DNA from: Chara braunii
Taxonomy: Eukaryota > Streptophyta > Charophyceae > Charales > Characeae
Assembly: GCA_003427395.1 (NCBI GenBank)
Contig: BFEA01000347.1
Span: 633,364 to 668,551 of the forward strand
DNA: 35,188 bases
Direction of reading: 5' to 3'
In this document: piece after piece, positions 31,601 to 34,474 of the stretch
Layout: each line of letters begins with the position of its first letter
Position numbering within the stretch: position 1 is the first letter of the stretch
Made by a program: the position numbers and the translations under genes
The notes under the pieces: model-generated
The model's database searches: none
Seen by the model: only the letters and a program-made list of their open reading frames with translations
Told to the model about the DNA's origin: nothing

Positions 31601-34332
31601 TGCTCGGTAGGGATACTCCCCCTAAGGGTGGTTGGACGCTTAGGCATATGAAATGAAATTATGAATGTGAATAACAATTATAAGTTATAACATAACATTT
31701 AACTCCAGCAATGCATGGAATGCGCCGATGGGTGCTATGCGCACCCAGCATTGGTCTCCCTTCATCTCCCAAGTATTGACTACTGACTCAAGAATAAGGA
31801 ATTGAATGTGCCGATGGGTGGTTCGCGCAAACATCAGATGCAGAAAGGAATAGTTATAAGAAAGGGAAATGTCAAGACTTCTGGACGCAGACCGTTCCTT
31901 TTTCTGACTTGTCCCCAGGTTCCCTGGATCCTTTCTGGCTATAACAACCGGGCTGGACATCTTGCCAAGATGAGCCTCGGCTAGAGGGATCGGAAGCGAT
32001 TTTCTTGGCACTGTTTTTAACTTCGATGGTATTTCGATTCTACAGGTTGTGATCTCCCTCTCCCCGTCCTTGTGTGTTCTTTGTGTAGGTGGTTGCAAAT
32101 TCCGTTGGGACGATTGTGGTGAAATCTGAGCCTGCAGTAAAAGTTGTTCGGGAGAAGCAAGAGGTATGTCGACCCAACCAGCTGGTCCGGTCGTGGTGCA
32201 GTGACGGGAGGGCTTGCTTGTATGTGGCCTCTCCGTCTCGTTGTGGACGTCTGCAATGTGTGCATTATGCGGCCCTGTGGTGGTCCCAAATTGTCTGTGT
32301 GATGTTTCTGGGGATAGGCAATGTAATAACAAGGACCTCCTCGCAGAGTGAGGTATGTTTGGCACCTGAGAGAGGAGGGACTACTCCTGAAGTTGAGAAC
32401 TACGAAGGCCTCTCAATGCGACGGCGTAAGGCGTAAGCTGAATATAAAATGATTAAAGCATTCTATGGGGAGCGTCTTCGTGAACTTCTCCTGAAGCTCA
32501 GCTCCCAAATGTTTTGCTAAATTTATAGTAATGTCTATGGTCTTGTATGGAGAACTTGGAACACGACCTGCATGCGGGAAGATCTCATTGATGTGTTTTC
32601 ATACCTCCGGTGCATCTGTGGGGTACACGCAAAGCGCACGTCTCATGCACAGGTGCGGTGCGCTGGGGACATGTGGCTGCCCCAGATGTGTGTGCACTGG
32701 GGGGTTTCTTTTTTCTTTTTTCTTTTTGTATGCGTTTCTGTTATCGTGCGGGGAATAGCTGTGTGTCGGCTTGAAGTTTCTTTGTTTTTTCTTTGCGTTT
32801 TCCTTTTGTGCCTCTGATCTGGATACGGATGTCTGTATTTCAACAGTTCGTGGTGTACCAACTGAGCTAGGCCCATTGATGTCGCCTTAAATCTTTGTTG
32901 TTGCATGACGTATGCTCGTTTTCCTGCCAACTGTAAAGAGAACAATCGAAAAAAAGAGAAAAAAGAGGACTGTCAGACTCGCCAAATGCGAAAAGGCAAA
33001 AAGATGGTGGGCAGGTACAAGAAGACTGTGTTAGACGCGCCCCATGTTCTAGCGGGAGGTATGTTCTTGTTTTGCACATTTGGTGGGAGGTGGGATGAGG
33101 CCCTAAGGGCCTCGCTCCACTACTCACCAAATAATAAAGCTTACGCTAAGAAAATGGGCAGATGCACCGCCACCGTTTTTGTCTTTGTGCAAGTGGCGAG
33201 TAGTGGCGTGAGGCCCTGAACCATTCCAAACGTGGAAAGAGTTCTTGAGTGCGATGAAACAAACCAGAAAGGCAAACAAAAACGTACTTTCCATGTGAGG
33301 TCCGATGCATTACTGCAACCGACCTCACGACCTCAAAACTGGGTTTCAGTGAGAGGGTGTAACACAGCGAGGCCCAATTCTTTTTGTTCATTGCTGCTTC
33401 AATTTCTTGTGAGGGGAGGGCCGAGGTGTGCCACCACACCCTGCCCCTCCCAAAGCTACGGAGCCAAAGTGGCTGGCACCGCCGGCTAACCAAAAACTAA
33501 TTAACAAAATGATGCGAGACAAAAGAAAAAGAAAAAGTGCTGCACTGGCATTTGACCTGCGTTTGTCTCCATTGGCATGTGTTTGGGGAGGGCCGAGGTG
33601 TGCCACCACACCCTGCCTCTCCCAAAGCCACCGGGCCAAAGTGGTTCGCACTGCCGGCCAAGCAAAAATTAATTAACGAATATGATGCGAGACAAAAGAA
33701 AAGAACTGCTGCACTTTGGCATTCTACCTGCGTGGTCGTCTCCGTCGGCATGGGTTTGGGGAGGGGAGTTGAAATGTCAATGATGAGAAATGATGATGCA
33801 GTGAAACATAGTCAGGGCTCGGTAGTGCAATCAGCAGGATGGACAGTGAAGAAGTCGAAACATATTGATAAGACTGGTTGTGGCTCTTGAAATGAGCGGT
33901 GAGGAGACCCGCTGGTGCAGGGGATGGATGTTGTGTTTTGGTCTATGATGCTGAAATAGATTTTGGTTTTGCATTCTCGAAACTGAAATGGAACCTGTGC
34001 ATGGTCAGGAGTGGGCTCCTATTGTGAAAGAGCACGTGGACAAGGCCAAGGAGGTGATGAAGCCGTATGTGGAAAAGGCCCATGCTGCTGGAGTAGAGGC
34101 TTTGGAAACGGCAAAGGTGAAGCTGAGCCCTCATTGGGAGAAAGCCTTGGTGGCAGCCGAGCCAGTGATAGAGTCCATCAGGAGCAAGGCCCGGCCGAAG
34201 CTGGAAGCAGTCATAGTGGCCGTCGCACCTCATATGGAGACGGCAAGGAACACTGTTGTTGATCCTGCAATGGAACACCTGGGGAAGCTTTACGAGAAAG
34301 TTTTTGCTGCGAGTGCCAAATACCACGAGCAG
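329..34332 (+). CDS. Split gene for a secreted/membrane coiled-coil protein of the plant WLPPW family (11 exons seen, 3' end missing)
   Basis: Joined exons are 329-536, 17066-17130, 20018-20098, 20890-21003, 22504-22572, 23208-23264, 25660-25713, 26667-26729, 31134-31196, 32089-32163 and 34009-34332: 1173 nt, 391 codons, no stop. All introns are GT-AG. Intron 1 is phase 1 and the rest are phase 0. The protein has a hydrophobic N-terminal signal, a short acidic/serine linker with GQDSSE, about 185 residues of heptad-like coiled coil, a conserved block with WLPPW and THW..GKP, and a helical C-terminal half punctuated by prolines. The order matches Arabidopsis At4g31340/At2g24420 as remembered; those are about 440 residues and end in a membrane anchor and basic tail, absent here. 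Function is unknown in that family; the names 'myosin heavy chain' and 'DNA repair ATPase' reflect coiled-coil similarity only. Likely site is the secretory pathway or an endomembrane. The gene model is well supported; the family call rests on memory. Confidence 0.85.
541..2650 (+). repeat. Pyrimidine-rich low-complexity tract in intron 1
   Basis: The plus strand is overwhelmingly C and T, with short CCTTCCTC-type units at 541-1035 and looser TCTCT/CCT units to about 2620. Less biased patches occur at about 1040-1110, 1200-1460 and 2210-2350. Long open frames in several registers arise only because stop codons are rare in such sequence. Confidence 0.85.
1602..1890 (+). repeat. 152-bp tandem duplication
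   Basis: The segment beginning TCCCTACCTGTT at 1602 recurs at 1754. Both copies carry a distinctive GTCAAATGCGCCGTCGTTTC block (about 1693 and 1843). Copies differ at a small number of positions. Confidence 0.85.
2711..3176 (+). repeat. Purine-rich GAATTGGGAGGGAGA minisatellite
   Basis: Irregular tandem units built on GAATTGGGAGGGAGA and GAGAGAATTGGGAGG fill this stretch. Longer higher-order units end with GGATCGTCGATT (about 3020, 3074 and 3168). Strand composition flips here from pyrimidine-rich to purine-rich. Confidence 0.85.
3284..3376. mobile_element. MITE-like foldback, family B, copy 1
   Basis: The arms GTCTTCCCCCGAATACAACG and its near-complement CGTTGTATTCGGGGGACGG enclose an AT-rich centre with a small palindrome. 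A degenerate left-arm copy precedes it at about 3216-3240. Confidence 0.7.
3440..3629. mobile_element. 190-bp long foldback
   Basis: ACAGCATTGTACATGTATCTG at the left end returns as the inverted GTATCTG/CAATGCTGT sequence at the right end. The arms stay complementary inward to ATTACCAGTT-ccatacatgtt-AACTGGTAGT. The arms are about 90 bp with scattered mismatches. It could be a MITE or a long-hairpin transcript precursor. No target-site duplication is obvious. Confidence 0.75.
3987..4090. mobile_element. MITE-like foldback, family B, copy 2
   Basis: The left arm TTCTTCCCCCGAACAGACAG and the right arm ending ATTCGGGGGAATACGG are inverted relatives. The inner parts (GCTGCATCTAGG / CCAAATGCGGC) also pair. 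It is diverged from the copy at 5265-5374. Confidence 0.65.
4566..4601 (+). repeat. ATT trinucleotide microsatellite
   Basis: About eleven or twelve uninterrupted ATT units, in an otherwise AT-rich stretch (4510-4690). Confidence 0.9.
4734..4848. mobile_element. MITE-like foldback, family B, copy 3
   Basis: The left end TTGTTCCCGCGAACAGAACG and the right end GTTGTGTTCGGGGGAAGAAGG are inverted repeats of the same family as 3284-3376. The internal arms are partly decayed. Confidence 0.65.
5041..5108 (+). repeat. Imperfect tandem duplication of about 35 bp
   Basis: TAGTTTCACTCATCTGATGC and its following bases are repeated with several changes as TAGTTTCAGTCATCGGATGC. Confidence 0.7.
5121..5381. 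mobile_element. MITE-like foldback, family A, interrupted by a nested family B element
   Basis: The left arm begins GGTCCCACTAGCAAAGAGGA and runs through CTGAATCTGGATGTGTTT. The right arm is its inverse, AAACACGTCCAGATTCAG through TCCTCTTTGCTA. It is then interrupted at TA (5265-5266) and resumes as GTGGGACC at 5374-5381. Removing 5267-5374 restores a continuous terminal inverted repeat. Confidence 0.8.
5267..5372. mobile_element. Nested MITE-like foldback, family B, with TA target duplication
   Basis: CCGTCTTCACCCGAACAGAA and its inverse enclose GCCCGGTCATTATAGCTGCA / TGCAGCTATAATTACCGGGC. The arms are about 47 bp, nearly perfect, with a loop of roughly 13 bases. TA flanks both ends, the signature of Tc1/mariner-type target choice. 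Confidence 0.8.
5385..5440 (-). repeat. tRNA-like fragment (A-box region)
   Basis: The reverse strand contains TGCTCAGTTGGTGCACCC, a tRNA D-arm/A-box pattern, followed by an anticodon-loop-like CTGTTGA. The T arm is not convincing. It is probably a remnant of a tRNA-derived SINE. Confidence 0.45.
5481..5560 (+). repeat. Four 20-bp tandem units
   Basis: The consensus is GAATTAAAATATTGTAGGCT, in exact 20-bp register over four copies with one to four changes each. Confidence 0.9.
5700..5970 (+). repeat. Degenerate AT-rich repeats with a TATTGGCTCC(C)..CACGTG theme
   Basis: Three loosely related segments share TTGGCTCCC/T..C(A/G)CG(T)G and a following TTGATTCGG-like run (about 5727, 5827 and 5935). 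They are too diverged to bound precisely. Confidence 0.5.
6176..6351 (+). mobile_element. U6 snRNA-headed retrocopy with non-U6 body, A-rich tail and target-site duplication
   Basis: Bases 6182-6286 follow U6 snRNA from GTCC..TTCGGGACATCCG through ACGATACAG and CCCCTGCGCAAG to ATCGAGAAAT.GTCC and a T5 run. The ACAGAGA box is altered to ACAGAAA with extra bases, so this is not a functional U6. A C-rich segment and an A-rich (CAA)n tail follow to 6340. TTTAAT(GT) precedes the U6 head (6176) and recurs after the tail (6344-6351), a likely target-site duplication. A TATATA at 6152 is probably chance in AT-rich DNA; no plant upstream sequence element was seen. Confidence 0.8.
7560..8320 (+). repeat. 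Second pyrimidine-rich tandem region with a GCGAAGAGGCCGTACAGA module
   Basis: CCT/CTT-rich sequence carries three copies of TC(G/A)CGAAGAGGCCGTACAGA (about 7778, 7954 and 8188) followed by GAGAT..CCATCGTC. The longer upstream blocks at 7700-7810 and 7878-7990 are near duplicates (period about 176-180 bp). Long open frames here are a by-product of composition. Confidence 0.8.
8932..9093. mobile_element. MITE-like foldback, family A, copy 2
   Basis: The left part GTCCCACTA...GTATCTGAATCTGGACGTG is inverted at the right as ..CTGATTCAGGCG...TTCTCTTTGCTAGTCGGGC. It is the same family as 5121-5381, without the nested insertion. Confidence 0.65.
9126..9267. mobile_element. MITE-like foldback, family A, copy 3
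   Basis: GGTGAGGTCCCAC at the left and GTCGGACCTCACC at the right form terminal inverted repeats. The internal CTGAATCTGGACGTGC and ACATCCGGATTC are inverse. It lies about 30 bp after copy 2 in the same orientation. Confidence 0.7.
9366..9460 (+). pseudogene. Truncated U2 snRNA retrocopy with A-rich tail
   Basis: TCGGCCTTTTGGCTAA..AGATCAAGTG..TATCTGTTCTGATCAGTTTAATATCTGATC matches the first about 60 nt of U2 snRNA. The branch-site recognition segment is disrupted (GTGCACTGTATC in place of GTGTAGTATC), and the rest of U2 is absent. An (AAAAAG)n tail of about 25 bases follows. This is a 3'-truncated, polyadenylated-looking retropseudogene and not a working snRNA gene. Confidence 0.85.
9474..9741 (+). 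mobile_element. A-tailed tandem repeat block flanked by 14-bp direct repeats
   Basis: Three units of 66-73 bp start GGTAGGTAGGTC (about 9517, 9584 and 9657) and contain GAATTTGAGTGAAGAAT. The first two end in A-rich runs. The block is flanked by the identical 14-mer AACTAGTAGGGAGA at 9474-9487 and 9728-9741, consistent with a target-site duplication. Confidence 0.65.
10091..10225. repeat. Dispersed hairpin element C, copy 1
   Basis: The CAGTAC...GTACTG hairpin (10091-10149) is followed by AGAAACGTTTCT and GCTGGGCCAAGTACTGG. The same order of blocks recurs at 27178-27320, so it is a dispersed element with strong secondary structure. Confidence 0.7.
10281..10446 (+). repeat. Tandem duplication of about 83 bp
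   Basis: TCTCATTAATGGCAAGCA..TTTACGGCCTCCGAAT..GAAATTCGTGAGCT..CAGTTTGCTAGTGGG occurs at 10281-10364 and again at 10365-10446 with few changes. Confidence 0.9.
10716..10935 (+). mobile_element. tRNA-Lys(UUU)-like SINE, copy 1
   Basis: The head (10716-10790) reads as a tRNA: A-box-like GTGGCTAAATGGGTTACGC, anticodon loop CTTTTAA, and B-box-like GAGCTCAAATCCTGC. A non-tRNA body follows, ending in TCTGTCACAACCTTGATCCG and AGCGGGCATCTGAACC. The same body end recurs at about 11270-11305. Confidence 0.7.
10941..11120 (+). repeat. Nine-unit 20-bp tandem array related to the SINE head
   Basis: There are exactly nine 20-bp units in perfect register, consensus CGTGACAAACAGGTCACCAG with one to four changes. 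The array runs without a break into CTCGAGTCTTGCCTGAACC, the B-box part of a second SINE copy. The unit itself resembles the TAACAAACGGGTCACGAG segment of the tRNA-like head. Confidence 0.9.
11121..11310 (+). mobile_element. tRNA-Lys-like SINE, copy 2 (head replaced by the 20-bp array)
   Basis: CTCGAGTCTTGCCTGAACCTGATGAAT aligns to the B box and body start of copy 1. The body ends with TCTGTCACAAC..GCTTGATCCG and AGCGGGCATCTTAAACC. The 5' part of the tRNA-like head is missing or expanded into the array. Confidence 0.65.
12028..12730 (+). repeat. Direct repeats of about 125 bp flanking an assembly gap
   Basis: CAT(C/T)GCTCATAAGGGTATTC through ATTTTTGACA(A/C)GCAGCCACC is present both before (12028-12143) and after (12603-12726) the gap with a few differences. 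A related shorter copy of the GGCAT..CTCATAAGG start lies at about 11974. The gap probably sits within a tandem array. Confidence 0.85.
12153..12602. other. Assembly gap (450 N)
   Basis: An unbroken run of N. Nothing can be read here, and open frames across it are artefacts. Confidence 0.99.
13795..13866 (+). repeat. 36-bp tandem duplication
   Basis: TTTATCTTTCTTTC(A/G)ATTGTCTCCTCT is present twice, about 36 bp apart. Confidence 0.8.
14355..14425 (-). repeat. tRNA-like head of a SINE, minus strand
   Basis: On the reverse strand GGCCTAGCTTAGTTGGTACA (A box) is followed after about 40 bases by CAAGTTCGAATGC (B box), with tRNA-like spacing. The core TCTGTATTTCAA..TACCAACT(A/G)AGCTAGGCCC is shared with 32818-32875, marking a dispersed family. 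Confidence 0.6.
14549..14936 (+). repeat. Tandem duplication of about 190-200 bp
   Basis: TACT(T/C)TGCCAATCTT.GAGTT through GGTTGTGATGCTCGG occurs at 14549-14735 and 14736-14936. The second copy has a 15-bp internal expansion of TTTTTAGTG(G/C)CCCCC. Confidence 0.92.
15079..15200 (+). repeat. Three 41-42-bp tandem units
   Basis: GGTAAATTTGATCGGTGGCC followed by TTTGATACAGCGGCCT.CAGA starts at 15079, 15120 and 15162. The third unit is partial. Confidence 0.9.
15488..15780 (+). mobile_element. Two tandem U6-derived, internally deleted SINE-like units
   Basis: Unit 1 (15490-15541) reads GGAACAATAG-ACATAAGGGTGACATGC and then AGAAATTGAGAAATGGACTGA, followed by A16. This matches U6 snRNA with the ACAGAGA-to-GCGC centre removed. 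Unit 2 (15633-15695) has TTGGAACAGTACACATATAAG and then GATATGACATGCACAGAT..AGAAATGG, with the same deletion. Both are followed by a similar non-U6 body (CTTCC/TTTCTCCC..GAATAA..CCTTCAATT) and an A-rich tail. The shared deletion and shared body suggest duplication of one element or copies from one source. Confidence 0.65.
17066..17130 (+). CDS. Exon 2: coiled coil
   Basis: This exon is 65 nt: two bases completing a Glu codon plus 21 codons, including QQEKEASSLRNELQTLK. It is bounded by ggcag| and |gtacga. It reads as a continuation of the coiled coil. The exon ends in phase 0. Confidence 0.88.
17138..17425 (+). repeat. 144-bp tandem duplication next to the exon 2 donor
   Basis: GGTGGCCCTGC(G/A)TCTTGAC..CCTC..CATTTGCATC..AATCAGCCAC through GAAGGAGATGTCA(T/C)GGC is present at 17138 and again at 17282. 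The duplication starts seven bases into the intron and does not include the exon. Confidence 0.85.
17424..17495 (+). repeat. 36-38-bp tandem duplication
   Basis: GAGGGAGGACTGGAGATGCT(G/A)TGGAGATTACATGT occurs twice in a row. Confidence 0.88.
17583..17608 (+). repeat. Poly(T) run
   Basis: Twenty-six T with no interruption. It could be the tail of a minus-strand retrocopy, but no source sequence is recognised beside it. Confidence 0.9.
18898..19120 (+). repeat. Imperfect duplication of about 150 bp
   Basis: CTCTGCTTGTCTGCACCC(G/T)AATGAT.CAGC and a later ATGACCA(C/T)GCTGGTCTG(A/G)A occur at 18898-19001 and 19049-19120. Shorter GACACAGCAGTTC..TTGACA repeats lie within the first copy. Confidence 0.7.
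19329..19760 (+). repeat. Three copies of a CCTGTG(T/C)GAGTATGCCCTCAG-type segment with A-rich interludes
   Basis: The segment occurs at about 19329, 19482 and 19738, separated by AAAACAAAAC-like runs and by two copies of GTG(A)AAT(A/C)CGCCC(C/T)G..CTCGCTG. This looks like the remains of an A-tailed repeat family. Confidence 0.6.
20018..20098 (+). CDS. Exon 3: coiled coil
   Basis: This exon has 27 codons, beginning EEQDQSSSEVQNALQQAK and ending KNAKKQ. It lies between tccgcag| and |gtgaca, phase 0 on both sides. Charged and leucine/alanine positions fit a coiled coil continuing from exon 2. Confidence 0.85.
20099..20889 (+). other. Intron 3 (791 bp)
   Basis: This is a phase 0 intron with a pyrimidine-rich middle and a C run at about 20528-20537. 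No repeat or gene is recognised in it. Confidence 0.8.
20890..21003 (+). CDS. Exon 4: coiled coil
   Basis: This exon has 38 codons. It starts LESLQATVQNLKSEN and ends ALEAEKVE, with clear heptad spacing of L/V. It is bounded by cgggcag| and |gtatgt, a near-consensus donor, phase 0 on both sides. Confidence 0.92.
21141..21261 (-). pseudogene. U6 snRNA retrocopy with poly(A) tail, minus strand
   Basis: On the reverse strand the sequence runs from GTCCCTCAGGACATCCG through ACAGAGAAGATTAGCATGG, keeping the ACAGAGA box and the AGC triad, to GAAAT and GTCCAAT. It continues into an A17 tail (T run 21143-21159 on the plus strand) instead of the U6 terminal U run. A poly(A) tail on a Pol III transcript points to LINE-type reverse transcription. 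Point changes throughout, for example in the telestem region, argue against a working gene. No clear target duplication was found. Confidence 0.85.
21737..21905 (+). repeat. Imperfect tandem duplication of about 85 bp
   Basis: GACTCTGTGGG(T/A)ATGGTGTAGG..C through TTGC(T/A)TCTCGA/TAGA is present twice (about 21736 and 21821). Confidence 0.75.
22504..22572 (+). CDS. Exon 5: coiled coil
   Basis: This exon has 23 codons: LASVAALHQKKLTEAEVAL and then KFIE. It lies between ttgtgcag| and |gtgcgc, phase 0. It corresponds to the K..ERALKVAEEE region of the Arabidopsis relatives as remembered. Confidence 0.9.
22573..23207 (+). other. Intron 5 (635 bp)
   Basis: This is a phase 0 intron with a pyrimidine-rich 3' end before tcttgcag. 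No repeat or gene is seen. Confidence 0.8.
23208..23264 (+). CDS. Exon 6: end of coiled coil
   Basis: This exon has 19 codons, AVKKKAEEEAAARAKELSE, highly charged and helical. It is bounded by tcttgcag| and |gtatgg, phase 0. It joins directly to the conserved V..WLPPW block in exon 7, as in the plant family (KAKELLEV..WLPPW). Confidence 0.92.
23620..23880 (+). repeat. Duplicated segment around a GGGGA/GA microsatellite
   Basis: TTGCTCTATGTT..TTCTT..GA(G/T)AATCC(A/G)GTCCAGTAGCTG and CAGCTCATGATTGCCACCATG occur at 23620-23702 and 23797-23880. (GGGGA)n and (GA)n lie between at 23700-23750. Confidence 0.85.
24330..24500 (+). repeat. C-rich low-complexity tract
   Basis: Irregular CCCC(C)TATA and ACCCCC units dominate the plus strand. 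No gene is seen. Confidence 0.75.
25660..25713 (+). CDS. Exon 7: conserved WLPPW block
   Basis: This exon has 18 codons, VSEKWLPPWAASRLLEWK. It lies between caattccag| and |gtacgc, phase 0. WLPPW is the most recognisable signature of the plant family and sits just after the coiled coil, as expected. Three tryptophans in 18 residues suggest a membrane-interface or protein-contact segment (inference). Confidence 0.93.
25714..26666 (+). other. Intron 7 (953 bp)
   Basis: This phase 0 intron ends shortly after a perfect 61-bp tandem duplication (26489-26610). No gene is seen. Confidence 0.8.
26489..26610 (+). repeat. Perfect 61-bp tandem duplication
   Basis: AGCGTCGTCTGCAGATCTCC and the rest of the unit repeat without a mismatch at 26489-26549 and 26550-26610. 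Each unit contains a short palindrome, ATCTCCTAGGGAGAT. Identity implies a recent duplication. It lies 56 bp before exon 8. Confidence 0.95.
26667..26729 (+). CDS. Exon 8: conserved THW..GKP block
   Basis: This exon has 21 codons, EKATTHWEAYGKPAAIQLSR and then K. It is bounded by tttgtcag| and |gtattc, phase 0. THW...GKPA corresponds to the ETHWNEHGKPA segment of the Arabidopsis relative as remembered. Confidence 0.93.
26853..26963. mobile_element. 111-bp near-perfect foldback
   Basis: GGGCCTAGTTGCGCTACT..CGCCAAGATT.TGA.TGCAT.TGGAC at the left is mirrored by the inverse at the right, ending AGTAGTGCAACTAGGCCC. The arms are about 50 bp with few mismatches, with a loop of about 10 bases. The right end (GTGAGTAGTG....GGCCCTTAG) is related to the palindrome at 33080-33130 and to 33188-33218, so it belongs to a dispersed family. 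It could be a MITE or a small-RNA-type hairpin. Confidence 0.75.
27178..27320. repeat. Dispersed hairpin element C, copy 2
   Basis: AGTACTTCCTAAAGTCGTG folds on CACGATTTTAGGAAACGTAC around a GTTAACGCG loop. TAGAAACGTTTCTA and GCTGGGCCAAGTACTGG follow, as in the copy at 10091-10225. This copy has the better-paired first hairpin. Confidence 0.75.
27640..28222 (+). repeat. Three U6-core-bearing segments in a row
   Basis: GGAAGATTAGCATGGTTCTG (27691), CGGAGATTAGCATGGGCCTGCA (27971) and GATACAGAGTAGATTAGCATGC (28180) all match the U6 centre. The middle one can be followed through the U6 3' part into A13 (28025-28037). In the first and third the U6 core is preceded by AATGGGA(G/A)TGAATCTTC(T/C)G.CA, which is not U6. 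The spacings are about 280 and 215 bp. This looks like diverged copies of one U6-containing repeat. Confidence 0.65.
28491..28545. repeat. Short foldback
   Basis: AGGCTTGGAGG (28491-28501) and CCTCCAAGCCT (28535-28545) are perfect inverse repeats, with GCCGG/CGGC partly pairing inside. Confidence 0.75.
29134..29280 (-). mobile_element. tRNA-Asp(GUC)-like element, copy 1
   Basis: On the reverse strand a 65-nt tRNA-like sequence (29169-29233) has a perfect 7-bp acceptor stem, GGGAAAA/TTTTCCC. It also has an anticodon arm CTGGT-CTGTCAC-GCCAG (anticodon GTC) and a T loop TTCAAAT with a poor stem. The D arm is shortened. The surrounding 147 bp is duplicated as a unit at 29424-29570, so this is a tRNA-derived mobile element more than a tRNA gene. 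Confidence 0.65.
29281..29423 (+). repeat. Block R2, copy 1
   Basis: ACAGCTACCACCTA(T/C)ATTGTG through GAAAAGAAGGAAAACCC is repeated at 30063-30205 with few changes. No function is recognised. In the second copy a 35-codon frame starts MTATTYIVPTTSESPS. Confidence 0.85.
29424..29570 (-). mobile_element. tRNA-Asp(GUC)-like element, copy 2
   Basis: A second 147-bp copy with the tRNA-like part at 29459-29523. It differs from copy 1 at roughly ten positions. One change weakens the acceptor end (TCC in place of CCC), and the CTGTCAC loop is kept. Confidence 0.65.
29572..29679 (+). repeat. Block R3, copy 1, with hammerhead-like core lacking its first conserved segment
   Basis: This 108-bp block is repeated at 29957-30064 at about 98% identity. 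Here GTCGG-TGAAACT-CCGAC (29576-29592) forms a clean 5-bp stem II, followed by GAA, then ACA-GTT-TGT and C (29605). The CTGATGA segment is broken by the block junction (TATATGA). Confidence 0.7.
29929..29990 (+). ncRNA. Hammerhead-ribozyme-like core (minimal type I form)
   Basis: CTGATGA (29954-29960), stem II strands GTC...GAC (29961-29977), GAAA (29978-29981), then a tiny stem III ACA-GTT-TGT and the cleavage-type C at 29990, in the canonical order. Very short stem III is characteristic of hammerheads in Penelope-like retroelements. Stem I directly beside the core does not pair well; only GAGGG (about 29939-29943) and CCCTC farther out can. An 11-bp inverted repeat, ACAGTCTGTAG/CTACAGACTGT (29837-29847 and 29929-29939), lies just upstream. 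Cleavage activity is doubtful for this copy. Confidence 0.5.
29957..30205 (+). repeat. Blocks R3 copy 2 and R2 copy 2, contiguous
   Basis: R3 (29957-30064) runs directly into R2 (to 30205). In the first copies the order is R2, then the tRNA-like element, then R3. The contiguous arrangement is probably closer to the original element. Confidence 0.8.
31134..31196 (+). CDS. Exon 9: helical segment with W.QP..E
   Basis: This exon has 21 codons, TSVAAASAQTWAQPRLESFK and then G. It lies between ctgaacag| and |gtaatt, phase 0. It aligns by eye with the A.A.KWAAPHVETIK segment that follows the GKP block in the plant family. Confidence 0.88.
31197..32088 (+). other. Intron 9 (892 bp)
   Basis: This phase 0 intron contains three degenerate copies of a segment around 'GAATG(T/C).CCG.(T)GGGTG' at about 31345, 31706 and 31800. 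The middle one folds as GGGTGC-tatgc-GCACCC. No gene is seen. Confidence 0.75.
32089..32163 (+). CDS. Exon 10: helical segment
   Basis: This exon has 25 codons, starting VVANSVGTIVVKSEPAVK and ending REKQE. It is bounded by tttgtgtag| and |gtatgt, phase 0. It corresponds to the weakly conserved stretch after the W.P block (HWVVV.THVEPHV in Arabidopsis, remembered). Reading continues open past the donor to 32436, so the donor choice rests on the strong gtatgt and on the phase match to exon 11. Confidence 0.82.
32818..32875 (-). repeat. tRNA-like head of a SINE, minus strand
   Basis: The reverse strand has GGGCCTAGCTCAGTTGGTACACC, a clear A box, followed by an anticodon-like CTGTTGAAATACAG. 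The B-box region (ATCCGTATCC) is degenerate. It shares TCTGTATTTCAA and TACCAACTGAGCTAGGCCC with 14355-14425. Confidence 0.6.
33080..33130. repeat. 51-bp palindrome
   Basis: TTGGTGGGAGGTGGGATGAG and GCCC-TAA-GGGC lead to CTCGCTCCACTACTCACCAA. The arms are about 24 bp with five or six mismatches and a 3-base centre. Related sequence without the second arm is at 33188-33218 and at the right end of the 26853-26963 foldback. Confidence 0.75.
33413..33765 (+). repeat. 172-bp tandem duplication
   Basis: GGGGAGGGCCGAGGTGTGCC and the following sequence begin at 33413 and 33585; a third start, GGGGAGGGG, is at 33758. Each unit has GCCAAAGTGG..GCAC.GCCGGC and AATTAAC(A/G)AA.ATGATGCGAGA, then an A-rich run and a TGGCAT..ACCTGCG..GTCTCC end. 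Confidence 0.92.
34009..34332 (+). CDS. Exon 11: Pro-punctuated amphipathic helical repeats
   Basis: This exon has 108 codons and is the longest exon. It starts EWAPIVKEHVDKAKEVMKPY and ends AASAKYHEQ, with donor |gtatcc. Helical stretches are broken by prolines or PY/PH pairs about every 11 or 22 residues (MKPYVEKA, LSPHWEKA, ARPKLEAV, VAPHMETA). This is an apolipoprotein-like spacing also seen in the plant relatives, and YHEQ matches their YHNQ. The acceptor atggtcag| is weak in pyrimidines. An open frame continues upstream to at least 33961, so the start is less certain than the rest. Confidence 0.88.
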
Positions 34333-34390
34333 GTATCCTCGTCACCACCCACAATTATACCAACCTTAAGAGTGAAAGGGATGTCTTTCG

Positions 34391-34442
34391 TTTTTTTTTG
34401 GACCATTTTGCGATTTATGCGTGTCGTCCTTGTGATGCGGCC

Positions 34443-34474
<32 letters not shown>

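Larger units (their letters stand above)
32164..34008 (+). other. Intron 10 (1.85 kb)
   Basis: This phase 0 intron contains a minus-strand tRNA-like sequence (32818-32875), a 51-bp palindrome (33080-33130) and a 172-bp tandem duplication (33413-33765). A second good donor-like GAG|gtatgt occurs at about 32352, but it has no matching in-phase acceptor. Confidence 0.78.

Noticed and set aside
31685-32365. 226-codon minus-strand frame
   Set aside because: It runs antisense across exon 10 and its splice sites; the plus-strand exon is supported by phase and homology.
32164-32436. In-frame extension of exon 10 past its donor
   Set aside because: The extension encodes Cys/Trp-rich sequence unlike the family and ends at a stop; the gtatgt donor gives the expected join to exon 11.
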